Positions 24,216 through 35,229 of a stretch of 64,000 nucleotides of DNA are shown here, piece by piece. The position numbers and the translations under genes are program-made. The stretch is taken from NCBI GenBank assembly GCA_905160935.1, contig CAJHZI010000410.1, forward strand, positions 582,501 through 646,500, written 5' to 3'. The notes under the pieces are model-generated. The model saw only the letters and a program-made list of their open reading frames with translations, was not told the origin of the DNA and did no database searches. Positions within the stretch are counted from its first letter, which is position 1; each line of letters opens with the position of its first letter. The DNA comes from Enchytraeus crypticus (Eukaryota > Annelida > Clitellata > Enchytraeida > Enchytraeidae).

Positions 24216-25214
24216 AGCCCACGAAACGGAATACGTGGGATACGTGGTCGCTGAAATATTGCCAAAGTTTCAAAATGCTGAAAGAGTTTATTTCAGTTCA
24301 TGGCGTTTTCTTTTTTGTTTGTTTTTTGTTTTTAGTTCATTGCGTGTTCTTTGATAAATTGGTTTCATGCCCTCAACTTTATTAAGGCTCTCGTCTTATT
24401 GATCATATCATGTCATAGCAAATTCTATTGAGCTTTTACGTTGTAAATATTTGAAAAATGTAATTTTTGAAATTTTTCTAATTTTAAACATTTAAAATTA
24501 AAATTAAGAAATCCTAAACCTCTAAATTTAAAAGATTGCTTACGACAATTTTATCTCTAGAAAAATTAGTTAGTGACCGGAAAGCACTGAATACCTTATG
24601 AAACTCAATGGAGTACGTAACTGATCTGTTCACTGGCTCAGCCGGTGTATTACGAATAATCATAGCCAAAGCATCAGAGAAAAACTCAATCAGGTAGCAA
24701 TAAATGGCCATAACCATAAATATTCTATAACTATTTGTATCTTTCCTTCTAGTGTTCTGTCAAGTGGCAGGCCTAAGGTACAATTCATACACAACGACTA
24801 TTTGTACACCTATTCAGAAGTCTATGTGTACATTGTACACGCTAAAATATACATGCTTAATTAATTATGTAAGCATAATATGTTATTTGTTATATATTCA
24901 GTTAAAATAAAGTATATATAAAATCACATTTTATAGGAATACCATAATGTTATTCAATGCATAACATACATAATTACATATTTATGTTATTCATTCGTGT
25001 ACTCCGATTAAACTTATTTTTTTATTGTATTTACATATTTTCTGATTCGAAAATTTTACTTAAGAGGAATTTCTCACAGTACATGGCTTTCCAAATCGGA
25101 TCATTGAAAATAATTTGCAAAACAAAGAAAAAACAAGTTCGCAATGCTGAAGCGAAGAATTTAATTATAGATGAATAAAACCAACTTACGTCATGAATAT
25201 TGTATTTGTATGTA

Positions 25215-25330
25215 GAGCTGTAAAGCCAATGTTAACGTCAGTTTCATCTCTCCAATATCAGTGACTGGAATGCTCTGGCTTTGAACCTACATCTACTGAT
25301 CCGTGATCTGATATCACGAATCAGTACCGA
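25215..25330 (-). repeat. tRNA-derived SINE-like copy next to exon 2
   Basis: 'tgttaacgtcagtttcatctc', 'atcagtgac' and 'acctacatctactgatccgtgatctgatatc' are the family words in reverse orientation. It sits directly upstream of the inferred acceptor at 25391 of the multi-pass protein gene and may contribute pyrimidine-rich sequence to that splice site. Confidence 0.7.
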
Positions 25331-25391
25331 CATCGTTAGTGGCTCCACTGGTTCCAGAGCTGCACATTTCTGCACATTGAATGCATCGCAG

Positions 25392-25633
25392 ATTCAGCTG
25401 GTGGACAACCCATCTGGATGTCTGGAGTCATTGAATGAAGACCAGAAGATCGTAATAGTGAGAAGACTGCTGGCCAGGGACTTCAAGTCTGATGGGCCCA
25501 TAGAGCTGATTGATGATGAGAGGGTTTGCCACGAAGTTATTGTGGGAGAAAATGGCTACGCCAACTTCAAAGACAGGTGCTACTACAAGGATGTCGTGAC
25601 GCAAAAACTTAGAACACAAGATGATGTCGCAAG
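25392..25633 (+). CDS. Multi-pass membrane protein, exon 2 (ectodomain)
   Basis: The acceptor gaatgcatcgcag|att is the one upstream AG found that restores phase 0 with exon 1. The exon reads IQLVDNPSGCLESL.. and includes paired-looking cysteines (SGCLES, RVCHEV, DRCYYKD), so it is probably still extracellular. It ends GCA AG|gttgtg in phase 2, which matches exon 3. The frame is rich in charged residues and higher in GC than its flanks. The acceptor choice is the least certain part of this gene model; the coding frame itself is solid. Confidence 0.75.
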
Positions 25634-27070
25634 GTTGTGTTTATAAATCACATAGATATTTAATAAATGTACAGTATTGATTTATTTTTGTGGTAGGTTA
25701 AAGACACTTTATATTTTTGGGTGGCTACTTATGTAATGTTTGTTGGCTACTTGTTGGCTACTTAAGGCTAATGTAGTTTTTATTTCTTGCAAATTCGAAA
25801 CTGTAAGGATAAGGTGCTATTTACCAATACGCAAAATATATCATTTGAAGTGTTTTATTCCATATTATTTACTTATTTGATAAACGGGTATTTGGGAATA
25901 AAAATATCTCACTGAAACAAGCTAGTTCTGACTTACACCAAATACTATTATTATTCGACACTTCTCCTAAATAGTTAGTTTAAAAGTTCAGGATTTCTAG
26001 CCGTACTTTCGTACAATTTATAACTTCCTCTTGAAATTATATCATTTCTTGTAAGCTTCTAAAAGGTGTTGTTCAATAGAAATGAAGGGGTTCTTGTACT
26101 CTTGTTTTATTGAAATATGTATATATATATATACATGTATATATACAGTATATATATATTCATGTATATATATATACTGTATATATATATATATACATAT
26201 ATGTATATATATATATATATATATTCAATCATACATATATAAATTTTGATAGTTAGATGAGGGACTTCGTGCAGCTTCTTGTATGTAATGCGGCAATCTT
26301 TCAGTGTAAATGTTGTATAATTGTATATTTTGTGGTTTCAACATTTTTATGCAGTGCTCTATGCGTATTAGGGATGACCTTCATTTTTGTTATTGAATAT
26401 GAAATTTCATTAGATAACTTCAGGGTATTCATAAAATATTCCGATTTCTTATGAGTAATAGGAAAATGCTGCTGCATAGTTTTTTCTAAATGTACAGTGT
26501 AGGTTATCTGATGTAAATACGCTTCAAATGGATGGTTATCGGAATCTGATGTGATTGGTTAAGTTTTTAAAATTTTAAAAGTTATGTTATAATATTCACA
26601 TGTAATTTTGGTAGTAAAGTTTATATAAATGTGATATCTTCGTTAAGGAGGCAGTTGTAAGAAACTGTCTTAAACAATATGAGATATTCTTTATATGGTA
26701 TGGAAATATTTAGGCCTAGTTCTGTTTTATTTTAAAATGATATGGAAATGCTAAAGTTGGTAGACGATGTTATGGCGATAAATTAATTGATTTTGTTTTG
26801 TTAGTTAAGTTTGTGGGGATCTTAAACAAGTAATTTTGCTTCCTGACTCAGTATCATTATGTTATGTTATGTTATTAGTCAACAGCTTGTAACATGCAAC
26901 TGTTAGTTGTGTAGTCATATAATATTCTGTGGTTATCGTAGTCATTTAGCAATATGTCTTTGAATAAATTATTTACTTTTAATTTGAATCGAAATGTTCA
27001 CATATCAACCTGTGTTGTGCTGCAATAAATTACTTTGGTACTCATTTTAACAACTTTTGTTGTATTGCAG
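25634..27070 (+). other. Intron with an AT microsatellite
   Basis: About 1.4 kb of intron containing an interrupted (AT)n block at about 26116-26225. No other feature was recognised. Confidence 0.65.
26116..26225. repeat. (AT)n microsatellite, interrupted
   Basis: TA runs broken by catgta and actgta words, within an intron. Confidence 0.9.
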
Positions 27071-29549
27071 CAACTTTTGGCTAACACTCCTCTATGTCAT
27101 CTTGGTGATCATCAAGTTTGGTCTGCTTCTCTTTGGACCGTCGCTCTTCATTAGCGCCGTTATGAGCATGTCACACGACAACGTGCCTTATGTCGTCAAA
27201 CTCAAAGACACCTTCGTCAAAACCATATGCATAGCTCAAAAAGGCACACAACTCTGCACAAATCTGACTTTCAAAAATGTGGTAGATTTTCGAAGCTACA
27301 AGGGATTTCCTAAGCTAAAGGATGCAGTATCAGATGTGCTACCCGGTAAACCGACAAAGGTAAAGTTCACTCAGTACGATATCACTGTGGATTACAAGAG
27401 AATGCTAACAGAGAACGTCGTCAATGTTGGTTTGTTCGATAGTCTCTTCAGAACAATATGTAAGTGCAAGATCAGAAGCGTTGGGCCCTTCCAGCAATGC
27501 TGCAAGGCTAACATCTTCTCTGGTTGTAGCTGCTGCAAGGATCGATATTACCCGTGGATTAAGTTCTTCAGGAAGGTCGCCAACGGGTTGCTGATTGTAT
27601 TCATACCATTTCCATACTACATTAGACTGTTTGTCTTTTACTATGCTGAATATGATGAAGTAATGGCGCGCAAAGCAGTAATGGCTAAGAACGGTTTAAA
27701 GGAACGATATGAGAACAGTCTTATGCATTATTTCACGCCTACTCATCCCTTGTTTTTCACGATCTACGTCATATATGGTCTGACCGCATTCATGTTGGCT
27801 TTCATGCCTCGCAAAGGGAACGAAGGTAGACTTTTAAAAATAATAGTCGGAGCCTTCAGGGATCTGAAATATCTTAACTGGACGGAAACTCTTAGTATGC
27901 TCGTTTCGAATCTTCTCTGGCCACTAAAAAGATACGGTATGACAGGTTGTCTTGTCGGATTGATCTACTGGCCCATAGCCGTTCCATTCACAGTCGTTAT
28001 ATGCCTGGCTTACTCTCTACCCACTATTTACCTCACCGTGAGGATGATCTTTTACTCCAAGTCAGCCATCTTTGAGCGAGCAAGAAGACGAAAGAAGAAC
28101 AAGCCCTATCAGGTTAGCATTAGAGCAGACCAAGACATGCACAAATTCGAAGCCGACGTTCTACTGGAAAAGAGTGAAATGCTTCGTAAATCGTCGCTGG
28201 AGGACAATATGGATGATCTGGGCCTGGATGATATTGATAACATCAATCCAGCTGAGCATTTCAAGAATCTCAAGGACACAATCTCACTGGCATCATCGAT
28301 ACTCAAGTATCAGGCCACAAACTGGAAAAGGTTTTCGGTCTACGTAATGTCGGCCATTATTTGTGTAGCCATGTTATATTCCGTGGTGATCATAATGGCT
28401 GAAGTGATCGGTTGTCTGGTTGAAGTGTTTGTATTTACAATCATGGGTATAATCGTCAACGCAGCAGCGATACTACGATTCGTCATTCTTCTTATCATGA
28501 TATTTATCTACAGCGCGGACTGCTTTAATAACATGAGCAAGAAGTACTTGAAGCTGAATAAGGCTTTGTTTAATGAAGTAAAGTCCAGATGTAAGGAAAT
28601 CGCAGAGGTCACCAGCATGCCTTCTTTTCTGCAAGAGAATCGAGGATTTAAATCACAAGAGCTCGGCGAACAAGCGGAATATGAAACTCCGGATGACATA
28701 GCAGGGAAGCCTATTAACCATTGGCTTATCAATGACCTTGTACTCTTCATCGACAGCGAAGATATGCCTCGAATTCCCCGGGCCTTGTTTGACGAAGTCT
28801 GCCAGATTAGAGTTGCTGGCGTTCCAGGGCCAGTATTCCGTGGACTCATTGAAGCGTTTGAAAGCTTTCTCAAAGCCATGATATTTGTAGCGTTCGTTTT
28901 CATTATTGTGCTGACATTTGGTGCAGTTTATAAAGTATCTTCAACTAATCAAACACTAGCTACAATGATTGGGGGTTTCATTCCACTAATCCTCAAATCA
29001 TTCATGTCGCCACCATCTCCAGATGTAGAACTCGGTACTGTAAGCTTCAAAAGCAAATTGGATGAGGTGATTAGAAACTTTTGCCAGAAATGGCCGATAT
29101 ATGATTTTCCATTTCATGTCATGACTGAAGAGGAGCTGATACAAATGCAAAAAGACGAAGAGGAAGCAAACAAGAGTGAAGAACAGAAAGCTGCTGAGGC
29201 TAAGAGTCTTGGGGAAAAGAAACCTGAGGTGACGATTACTACCCCAACTGAGCATCCAAGGTCACCCCAGTTCATTGATTATGTTGCGAGTTACATGAGA
29301 GTTGACGGCGAAGGAAACTTTGCAGCGACCGAGATGACCCCGATGAACAACAACTGTGACTACGGTCCAACTTCAGAGGAAACGAAGAAATCTCCAACAG
29401 TTGAAAAATGTGTACGAATTGCTGAGGCCCTTCAGGAAAATGAGGTGGATTTACTTATCTACATGCCAGATAAATATGACGATGTTTGGCTCGACGAATG
29501 GTCCGATCTTCAGTCGAGGACTTCAAGAACTCAAATGAATGCTGTATGA
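27071..29549 (+). CDS. Multi-pass membrane protein of unknown family, large terminal exon
   Basis: The acceptor tgtattgcag|c completes the Ser codon split after exon 2. The exon encodes 826 residues. Hydrophobic segments, by eye, include FWLTLLYVILVIIKFGLLLF, then a loop with clustered cysteines (CKCK, QCC, GCSCCKD), then LLIVFIPFPYYI, FFTIYVIYGLTAFML, CLVGLIYWPIAVPFTVV, VYVMSAIICVAMLYSVVIIM, a long run around FVFTIMGIIVNAAAIL and FVILLIMIFI, and MIFVAFVFIIVLTFGAVY. Cytoplasmic-type features are a basic RARRRKKNK stretch, an acidic DNMDDLGLDD linker and a charged C-terminal tail (KDEEEANKSEEQK). It stops at TGA 29547-29549. I do not recognise a named family. Channel, scaffold or receptor roles would be guesses. 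Confidence 0.88.
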
Positions 29550-29776
29550 ATGTTGTTTAAGTGTAGTGACGTGAAATACATAGAGGAGGACGAATCTGTT
29601 AACAGGATTACGATTGCAGCTTCAGAACAATCTCGTGAACTTTGTTTTAAATAATTGATTTATAAAAATAGTTTTACGTCCTTAGATTTTTGGTTTCAAT
29701 TAGATTCAAATCTTTCTGAATTGAGCACAAGCAGAACTTGAAAATCTATATTTTACAAATGGTTTTATGGTTATCT

Positions 29777-29782
29777 AATAAA
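29777..29782 (+). terminator. Candidate polyadenylation signal
   Basis: AATAAA about 230 bases after the stop of the multi-pass protein gene. Confidence 0.4.
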
Positions 29783-30525
29783 AACGGTGGCAAATATAAA
29801 AGTAAATATCTTCAAAGATAGTATCAGGGACGTTTATATAATAAGTATTCTCATCAGCATAAAACTAATGACCTATTGAATGTTTGCTAATCTGACAGAA
29901 AGAGCTACGTTTTAATATTTTCATGGCTTCAAATCATATATTGGTTTCGTTTAGTATTAACAGTTCTAAGTATTTCTTGTAGTATTAGTAGAAATACGTG
30001 GAGAATTTGTAATTAAAAAATATGAGTCTATAAATTTGCTAGATACATGTAAATGTTATCACAGGATTCAACGATTTATACACCCATTGACATAACAAAT
30101 AATTTCAATTACAGTATCCATTTTTAATCATTCAATTGACTCTATTCACATTATGTCCAGGTTGCTGAAGAATAGACCAACCGTTCACTGCAGGTATCGT
30201 AAAACGCGATTAAACACTAAGATCCAAATCAGCCATAGGGCATTCGGTTGGTGAGCGTCTAGGCTTCAGAATTTGCTACAATATTTTCTAATCCCCATCC
30301 TAAAAGATAAAAATAAGATAAAGATTATAAATAGTAAAATTTACATAATACGCAGTATATTAGTGAGATTATGTATCAGTTATTTCTGTAAAATTATTAT
30401 ATATTCTTTTATTCACCATTATATGACAGATACAAATATACAAATAAGCAAAACGAAACTAAAAATTAAAGAAAACGACAGAAATTAGCCTATATGCAAA
30501 ATTTAGTCTAACAAATTTGATAACA
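29783..30525. other. Intergenic stretch
   Basis: AT-rich. A short fragment at about 30163-30215 ('agaccaaccgttcactgcagg') resembles the 5' part of family A as seen at 50460. No gene was recognised. Confidence 0.45.
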
Positions 30526-31205
30526 TATGTAGTGGTACTGAGGTTAAGCATATTATTGTTGTAAGCTATCAAGTTTGGCTGTTTTCTAGAACATTGCATA
30601 TTTTCCTAGAAGCTGCTGATCTTATCCGGCATTCTATCGGGAAACTGCGTATTTGTTGAAGTTATAAGTTGGCTACTTCTATGGTAATGTTTTGGGAATA
30701 CGTTCCTCTGCGGCATTCCGTTGCGATGAGTGTTTGTAGGCTTTAGGCCGCAAAGTTAGTTTAGTTAGTTGCTGTTCATTCTATTCAGTCGATGCTGTGT
30801 TTAGATGCAAAGCGGTTCATTCTGTAGTTACTCTCTATTGGACTTCTCTGTTGAACGCAATTGAAGCGGGGCCTTCGGGCTCGGCCCGCGAAGGTGCCTT
30901 CGGAAATATGCGCCCCCCTGCTGTGCTGGTTAGGACCTGGTCGATGCAGAAATTCAATATCAGAGCATAATTGTTTTACGGTACTGTAACTTAATTTAGA
31001 TAATAACTATAATAATAAAGTTAATTAGTATTAAATGAATAAAGCCTCTCGCCTCAAGTTCTTCACAGTCTCTCACATTGTTAGCGGCCTATCTGGCTTT
31101 ATGACAGCAGATCACGTACCGGAGTTCTACAGTTATTTTCAACAAACAACATCATCGTCGTCTTCCGAGATCGACGTTAAACTCTAACAACTTCTATTCA
31201 GTTCA
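30526..31205 (+). other. Possible decayed LTR-like segment with a GC-rich islet
   Basis: The stretch begins tgtagtggtactgag, has repeated 'gttagtttagttag' words and contains an isolated GC-rich block (30866-30935) with hairpin-forming ccttcgg/ccgaagg words. It then has AATAAA-type signals at about 31012 and 31038. This resembles the promoter-R-polyA layout of a solo LTR, but no second copy or target duplication is visible, so the call is weak. Confidence 0.25.
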
Positions 31206-31801
31206 GTAGTGTAGTGTATGGTCTAACAAATGACTTTGATGGACAAATGTAGGTTGGTACTCAAGGCCATTGTCATTTATAAGTTTTCTGGCATAGGAAG
31301 TGGCAATTAATATATAAGACAGGCAATCTATACATCTGGCATTCACGACTAAGACAGATTACTACTAATAATTCTCTACAAGAACTGACGTAACAAAACT
31401 GGTATTCTCAAAGCTGAACCTGTCAATCACTAGGCCGGTTTATGATGTAATCGTTTATCATAGGGAAAGGTTTATAGTTAATCATTTATCATGAAGCAGA
31501 ACTCTAATATCTCAAGTACGAAGAAATATTACTGATATGTTGATATATTAATATAAGAGAGCTGTGAAATCAGTTCGGCATAAGTCTTCATTAATCTTGT
31601 AGCAACCGAGTTTGCTTACCAATTAATCTTAAGAAGTAATTTCTGTTTTATGGCCGAGTTTATGTAACGAACTTTAGTTATGAATTATAGCCAAGTTTGT
31701 GAAATATTACTGATATTTATTATGTCATAATGGGACTTCACTACATGATTTGGTTAATGAGCTTATAGTAATGAGTAAGCTTATGAATGCGATTAGCTTA
31801 C

Positions 31802-31808
31802 TATATAA
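31802..31808 (+). promoter_or_regulatory. LTR TATA box
   Basis: TATATAAAG in the 5' LTR, repeated at 45995 in the 3' LTR. It lies about 310 bases upstream of the LTR polyadenylation hexamer, as expected for a U3/R boundary. Confidence 0.6.
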
Positions 31809-32189
31809 AGAGCTGGATTAAAGCCCGGAAAAGTTAGTTAAGTAAAAGTCAGAAATTAGTTAGTCCAGACTCCGTCCAGTTGGCCCAGCTGTAGTCAGAG
31901 GTGGGAATCCACTACGACCGGGTATTGTAAAGCTTAGCTAATACTTCTTTAACTAAAGGGAAGTAAGTCATTACTAAGCCAGTTTCGTTGGTTTCGATTT
32001 ACTGTTTAATTATAGTAGCATTTTAACCGTGTCTATGCTTAATATTATATATTTAAACAGTGTGGTTTGTTTAGCCTTAGTTGTCCTAAATAATTCATAT
32101 GCACGGATTGTTCAATTGTTAAATAAAGCATCCTGCATATTTTAGAAAGAGTATAAAGATATAACTAGTGTTAGCGACAGTTTCTTCAC

Positions 32190-32290
32190 GTAGGATCTAT
32201 TATCAGTAACGGCCGAGCATGGGATTCGAACTCCGCGGATGCTGATCTGAAACCGAGTGCTCTACCGACATCGCTATCGACACTAGTCGA
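32190..32290 (-). repeat. tRNA/SINE-like module inside the LTR
   Basis: On the minus strand 'agcgatgtcggtagagca' (A-box-like) and 'ggagttcgaatccc' (B box) are followed by 'cgttactgataat...gaagaaactgtcgctaacactagt'. The same order is found in the SINE at 54330-54430, which has 'ggagttcaaatac' then 'cgtcactgacatat...gaggaaactgacgttaacattagct'. The LTR's U5 thus carries a copy of, or shares ancestry with, the host SINE. The same module is at 46383-46483. Confidence 0.65.
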
Positions 32291-32381
32291 GGGAATCAAT
32301 CAGTCACTCAACAAGTAAACAAGAGCTGGACAGAGTAATGATTTACAATTAAGACTACACCAAATTGCAGTTTTGTTTCAG

Positions 32382-33008
32382 GAAGAAGCCCAGAATTGGT
32401 TTTCAAGGGTCAGAATAGGGACAGCCGCTGAGTCATCCCTTCCATCGGCTTTATCGTCGAGAGAGGCCCCACAAGCAAGGGAACCACTTCTCATATACGT
32501 CAATAATTGGCAGGGATTTGAGGAGGCCTTTTTGGAGCGATTTCGCAGAAACCCAACAGATAGAGTCGGAGACATCGCTGCCTTAATGCAAATACGGCAG
32601 GCTCCGAGCCAAACTGCGGAAGAGTTTATACAAGGAGTCCGTAGGCAGGGATCTCCTGTGAGTGCAGCGGAGCAAGAAATGTACATGGCATTGGTAACTG
32701 GTCTGAAACCTGAATTGAAGGCTCAGATTATGCAATTTGATCCGACAACTTTGGAAGACGTAAATAAACGGGGAAAAATGGCTGAAAGGTATCCCATATA
32801 TGGAGGAACAATAATGGCTATGGGACAAGAGCAAGCAAAAGTAAAGCTTGATCGAATTTTGACAGCTATGGATGAGATAAAAACGAAAAGTGGGTCTTCA
32901 GAGTCATTTGCGAATTCAAGGTCACTCACGCCCCACCAAGAGTTAGATTTGGAACACCAGAACGGAAACAGGAAAGAAAAGATGTCAGCAGTAATAGAAT
33001 GGAAATAG
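32382..33008 (+). pseudogene. gag: Retroelement gag, capsid part, N-terminus missing
   Basis: The frame reads AQNWFSRV, then a W..FEEAFLERFRR stretch and AEEFIQGVRR, which is the core pattern of the Retrotrans_gag (capsid) family. No ATG opens it: the frame starts about 60 bases after the 5' LTR, directly behind a splice-acceptor-like ttttgtttcag. About a hundred expected N-terminal residues are therefore absent, either deleted or supplied by splicing. The frame ends in a stop at 33006-33008; the nucleocapsid continues in a different frame from 32999. Confidence 0.8.
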
Positions 33009-33373
33009 AGAGGCCAAGGGGCATCATAAGAGAACAGCGACCATATGAAAGAGAGAGGCCCAATGCAATGGTGCCACGTCAAGCAATGACAAGACAAGAG
33101 AAAGGGGGAGATATACAACAAGAAAGAAGTTATAACAGACAAAATCAATACGGTAGACCAAGCTCTGGATTTATAAGAGGGGACTGCAGAAATTGCGGCT
33201 TGACCCACTATAAAGAGGGAATGTGTCCGGCGAAAGGAACCACATGTGACGGCTGTGGTAGAGAAAATCATTGGCAAAGATGTTGTAGAACAACTGGTGG
33301 TCGATGGTCTCGTGACTCTAGCAGAGAAAACAATCTATGGAGTTCTGCACCAATTTGGAATAGGCAAAATTGA
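32999..33373 (+). pseudogene. gag: Retroelement nucleocapsid (zinc knuckles)
   Basis: An arginine-rich segment is followed by a double Cys/His cluster: CRNCGLTHYKEGMC, then CDGCGRENHWQRCC. This is the paired knuckle arrangement common in Ty3/gypsy elements, which binds genomic RNA during packaging. It is in a different frame from the capsid part and ends at TGA 33371-33373. The same frame continues, with a second TGA at 33491-33493, into protease, so gag and pol share this frame. Confidence 0.8.
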
Positions 33374-33493
33374 AGATGCCTAGTGCCCCGACATCGCCAG
33401 GAAAGGGGTGCGTGGGCGACTGGAAACTGGCGACAAATTAGGGACAGTGTGCTTCGTACAAGTAAAGAATGTATGAGTGTAGTAAGGGCATGA

Positions 33494-34825
33494 ATACATA
33501 ATCGGAATACGACGCTTTTACTTGACACGGGCAGTAGCAAATCGGCAGTGGATATCAGATTGGTAAAGGCATGGAATTTGTCAATATTACCACTTTCCGA
33601 AAACGACCCAGTAAGTTTATTTGCGGCAAATGGACATGCAATGGTCAATAGAGGATCAATTATTTTGAATGTTGAAATTGAAAATAATAAATTCAGACAG
33701 AAATTTTTGGTTTTGGATCAATTAACAACAAGTGTTATATGTGGATGTGATTTTCTGCGAGACCACAAAGGGGTAATAAATATAGCAGAGGGCACGATAA
33801 GTTTAGATGAAAGGGTAACAATACCCTTGATACGCAAGGAAGAGTACGTGAGAGTTGCTAGGTTGGCGGAAGATGTAAAAATTTCAAGTGGAGCAAGTCA
33901 GAAGATACAGATAAAAGTTAATCAAGGAAGATATCTGGAAGAAGTACAATTAATGAGTCGGTCATACGCGATTTTTGGCCTCAGGGTTATGACAAAATCC
34001 TGTCGATTAGGGAATGGAACTTACGTATTGGTACGGAATGAGTCAACAAGACCGATTTGTCTTAAGCGTCACGTACCAATTGCGTGTTGCATACGAGCCA
34101 TAAGTGAAGATAGTGATGGAAGGTGTAAAACAACAGCGTCTTCAAAAGTGAAGATGAAGGATCATAATAGTGAGTCAAATGAGAAGAAGAGAGAAGACAC
34201 TTTGAACATGTCAGCGGAGGTACAGGCAGAAATGGAGACACGACCAGTGGCAACTGAGGAGTTGAAAAAAATGAAATCAGCATCAGCAGAATCGGCAGAG
34301 CAAAAGAAGGAAAGAGTTTTAAAGACATCACCAATTGAAAGAACAATAGAAGGTTTGGACTTGTGCGTTAATAAGGACAATTATGTTAAGGAGGATCTTA
34401 CCAAATTCAGGCAAGTCTTGCAGGATAACATTGATATGTTTGCAATGAGTAACTCTGAGCTGCCGGTGTGTAAATGGATGAAGGCGGTGTTTAAACTAAA
34501 GGATCCAAATTCGAGGCCAGTGCGAGGACGAGTATTTAGTCACAGTGCAGAGGCAAAGAAGGAAATTGAGCGTCAAATTGATCAATTACTAAAAGGTGGC
34601 TTCATCGAACACAGCAGATCACCGTTCACATCCAGTTTGATATTAGTAAAAATGAAAGATGGTACATTAAGAATGGTTCAGGATTACAGGGCGATAAATA
34701 AATTGTTACAACAAGAAATATTCGCACCGAATACACTATCGGAGATCGTCGAGAAAGTGGGGAATGAGCGCCCGACGATTTATTCCTCCGTCGATATGAG
34801 TCTGCATATATGCAAAAGGAGATAG
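33494..34825 (+). pseudogene. pol: Retroelement protease and RT fingers
   Basis: LLLDTGSSKS (from about 33515) is the aspartic-protease active site, DTG class. CGCDFLRDH lies where the protease C-terminal hydrophobic-Gly motif is expected. A charged linker leads into RT: RQIDQLLKGGFIEHSRSP, LRMVQDYRAIN, and SSVDMS, whose Asp is the first catalytic residue of the polymerase. The frame then goes out of register at about 34800 and RT resumes in the frame starting 34810. Polymerization of cDNA would need both halves. Confidence 0.85.
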
Positions 34826-35229
34826 AGGAGGGGCCATCAAGGGACTATAGTGCGTTCACATGCCATCTGGAAACGTTTAACTTCAAGAGGATGAGTTTTG
34901 GAATGCAGGCGTCACCGGCAAAATTTCAAATGCTGATGAACACGTTGGTGGGCAGTGATCCCGTGCTTCAGAAGATCTGTATACCTTACTTAGACGATCT
35001 TTTGTTGTTCAGTCGTGACCTTGAGGAGCATACGGAGCTGTTGCAAAGGTTGTTCAAGGCACTAAGAAGCGCGAAATTTAAGTTGCATTCTGGAAAGAGT
35101 GAATTTCTACAGGAAAGAGTCAAATACGTGGGGCATATTTTCTCAAGTCAAGGCATATCTGCTGATCCTGAAAAGTTGAGCGCCATCTTGGAATTTCCCA
35201 GACCTAAGTCAAAAAGGAATGTGAAATAA
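34810..35229 (+). pseudogene. pol: Retroelement RT palm (YLDD) segment
   Basis: RMSFGMQASPAKFQ and the catalytic IPYLDDLLLFS are clear, followed by VKYVGHIFSSQGI, the RT thumb boundary. YLDD replaces the more usual YIDD/YVDD of Ty3/gypsy. The frame ends at an in-frame TAA (35227-35229), and the next codons, in the same register after the stop, continue the conserved FLGMVQFYR motif. The break is therefore a simple nonsense codon. Confidence 0.88.

Larger units (their letters stand above)
23848..25391 (+). other. Intron with two SINE copies
   Basis: About 1.5 kb of AT-rich intron between phase-0 boundaries. It holds minus-strand SINE-like copies at 24095-24215 and 25215-25330, the second ending about 60 bp before the acceptor. 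Confidence 0.65.
31210..32320 (+). repeat. 5' LTR
   Basis: It begins TGTAGTGTATGG and matches the copy at 45403-46513 with the same length. Visible signals are a TATA box (TATATAA, 31802-31808), a strong splice-donor-like GTAAGT at 31963, a polyadenylation hexamer AATAAA at 32122-32127, and a long U5 that contains a reversed tRNA/SINE-like module at 32190-32290. The R region probably starts about 25-30 bases after the TATA box. Confidence 0.93.

Noticed and set aside
31205-31209. 4-bp AGTA target duplication of the retroelement
   Set aside because: It works only if the LTR start is moved one base and the right end shortened by seven bases shared by both LTRs; the evidence is ambiguous.
32205-32290. 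A functional tRNA gene in the LTR (and at 9180, 21800, 23205 and 53300)
   Set aside because: A- and B-box-like words are present but no complete acceptor/anticodon stems could be drawn; better explained as tRNA-derived repeats.
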